Positions 5,404 to 5,754 of a DNA stretch of 5,754 bases are shown here, piece after piece; within the stretch, counting starts at the first letter, position 1, and each line of letters begins with the position of its first letter. The stretch is from the NCBI GenBank assembly GCA_017534365.1, contig JAFWCS010000483.1, positions 1 through 5,754 on the forward strand, written 5' to 3'. The notes below the pieces were generated by a model. That model was given only the letters and a program-made list of their open reading frames with translations. It was not told the origin of the DNA and ran no database searches. Source of the stretch: Clostridia bacterium (lineage in GTDB: Bacteria; Bacillota; Clostridia; Oscillospirales; Acutalibacteraceae). The translations under genes and the position numbers were made by a program.

Positions 5404-5754
5404 TTAAAGAATGGCTTTGGTTTTCAGCCATTCCGCCCATTCGCGGGTATATTTTGCCTTCAGGTGGGTGCCGTCGCCGGAGCATTCCGCGCGCATGGCG
5501 CCGTGGCCGTCGTCAAACCGCTCGTTGGGGTCGATATAGAAGACGGTTTTCTCATCGGCAAAGCGCGAGAGCTTCTCGTTCAGATCGTCGATCGCTTTGT
5601 TGTTGACGGTGCTGCTCTTATCGGATTCCTTCTGGGTCAGATGGATATTCGCCTGAATGAAAATGATGGCGTCAGGCTGCGCTTCCATGATCTCGTCGAC
5701 CAGCGCACGGTATTTATTCACCGTTGTCGTGCGGTCGTAATCGATCTCATTGAC
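5404..5754 (-). CDS. SGNH/GDSL-type hydrolase, C-terminal part (5' end outside window)
   Basis: The last 116 residues of a larger protein; the frame stays open to the window edge, so an internal GTG at 5721 should not be taken as the start. The visible part begins V-N-E-I-D-Y, consistent with the conserved Asn of block III (G-x-N-[DE]) of SGNH hydrolases. It continues with a helix and strand (PDAIIFIQANIHL, visible residues 27-39), the usual position where blocks are followed by 'P.a.I.i...'. It ends with CSGDGTHL (91-98), where D94 and H97 form the D-x-x-H catalytic pair of block V. These enzymes cleave acyl or acetyl esters on lipids, sugars or polysaccharides. The nucleophile Ser block and any signal peptide lie outside the window, so location and substrate are unknown. 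It runs in the same direction as the sugar transporter but is separated by a terminator and a promoter. Confidence 0.8.
   Translation of the reverse strand, partial: VNEIDYDRTTTVNKYRALVDEIMEAQPDAIIFIQANIHLTQKESDKSSTVNNKAIDDLNEKLSRFADEKTVFYIDPNERFDDGHGAMRAECSGDGTHLKAKYTREWAEWLKTKAIL

Noticed and set aside
5258..5485. N-terminal extension of the transporter to 5485.
   Set aside because: It would run through the upstream terminator, the promoter and the predicted transcription start, and overlap the hydrolase gene; the extension has no transporter-like sequence.

Overview
The window is GC-rich, tightly packed DNA. Protein resemblance, strong Shine-Dalgarno sites and a TCATTCCGAGC-type dispersed hairpin element suggest a gut-type Firmicute (Clostridia, perhaps Oscillospiraceae/Ruminococcaceae). 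This placement is inferred from style and gene content, not from a marker gene.

Left part (about 30-3316, + strand): a compact cluster that reads as an uncharacterised RiPP (ribosomally made, post-translationally modified peptide) system. In order it holds: (1) a 78-residue Cys/Gly-containing candidate precursor with two TGGGxxC motifs and a C-terminal serine; (2) a 130-bp near-perfect long hairpin repeat; (3) a membrane-anchored extracytoplasmic protein of unknown function with two apparently related beta-rich halves; (4) an HPr-kinase-like P-loop protein; (5) a radical SAM enzyme with a C-terminal SPASM region; (6) a stand-alone PqqD-like peptide-binding protein (RRE). Genes 3-6 overlap by 11, 13 and 17 nt, so they are almost certainly one translationally coupled operon. 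The precursor lies upstream, separated by the hairpin element. A likely division of labour: the PqqD-like protein binds the precursor leader, the radical SAM enzyme crosslinks or otherwise modifies the core, and the kinase phosphorylates the peptide (the terminal Ser78 is the attractive candidate). The anchored protein may act at the cell surface. No exporter, protease or immunity gene is visible; these may lie to the left.

Middle (3317-3400): an AT-rich stretch containing a perfect 15-bp PerR-box-like palindrome, then a strong 13-bp-stem hairpin that probably terminates the two convergent transcripts.

Right part (3401-5754, - strand): a 618-residue GPH-type (MelB-like) cation symporter with an unusual insertion of about 105 residues in the TM3-TM4 external loop. 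It has its own excellent sigma-70-type promoter, whose -10 box sits in the middle of a perfect 8+8 bp inverted repeat that looks like a repressor operator. Upstream of it, in the same orientation, is the 3' end of an SGNH/GDSL-type hydrolase that runs off the window, with its own hairpin terminator. These two genes look like carbohydrate or ester metabolism and have no evident link to the RiPP operon.
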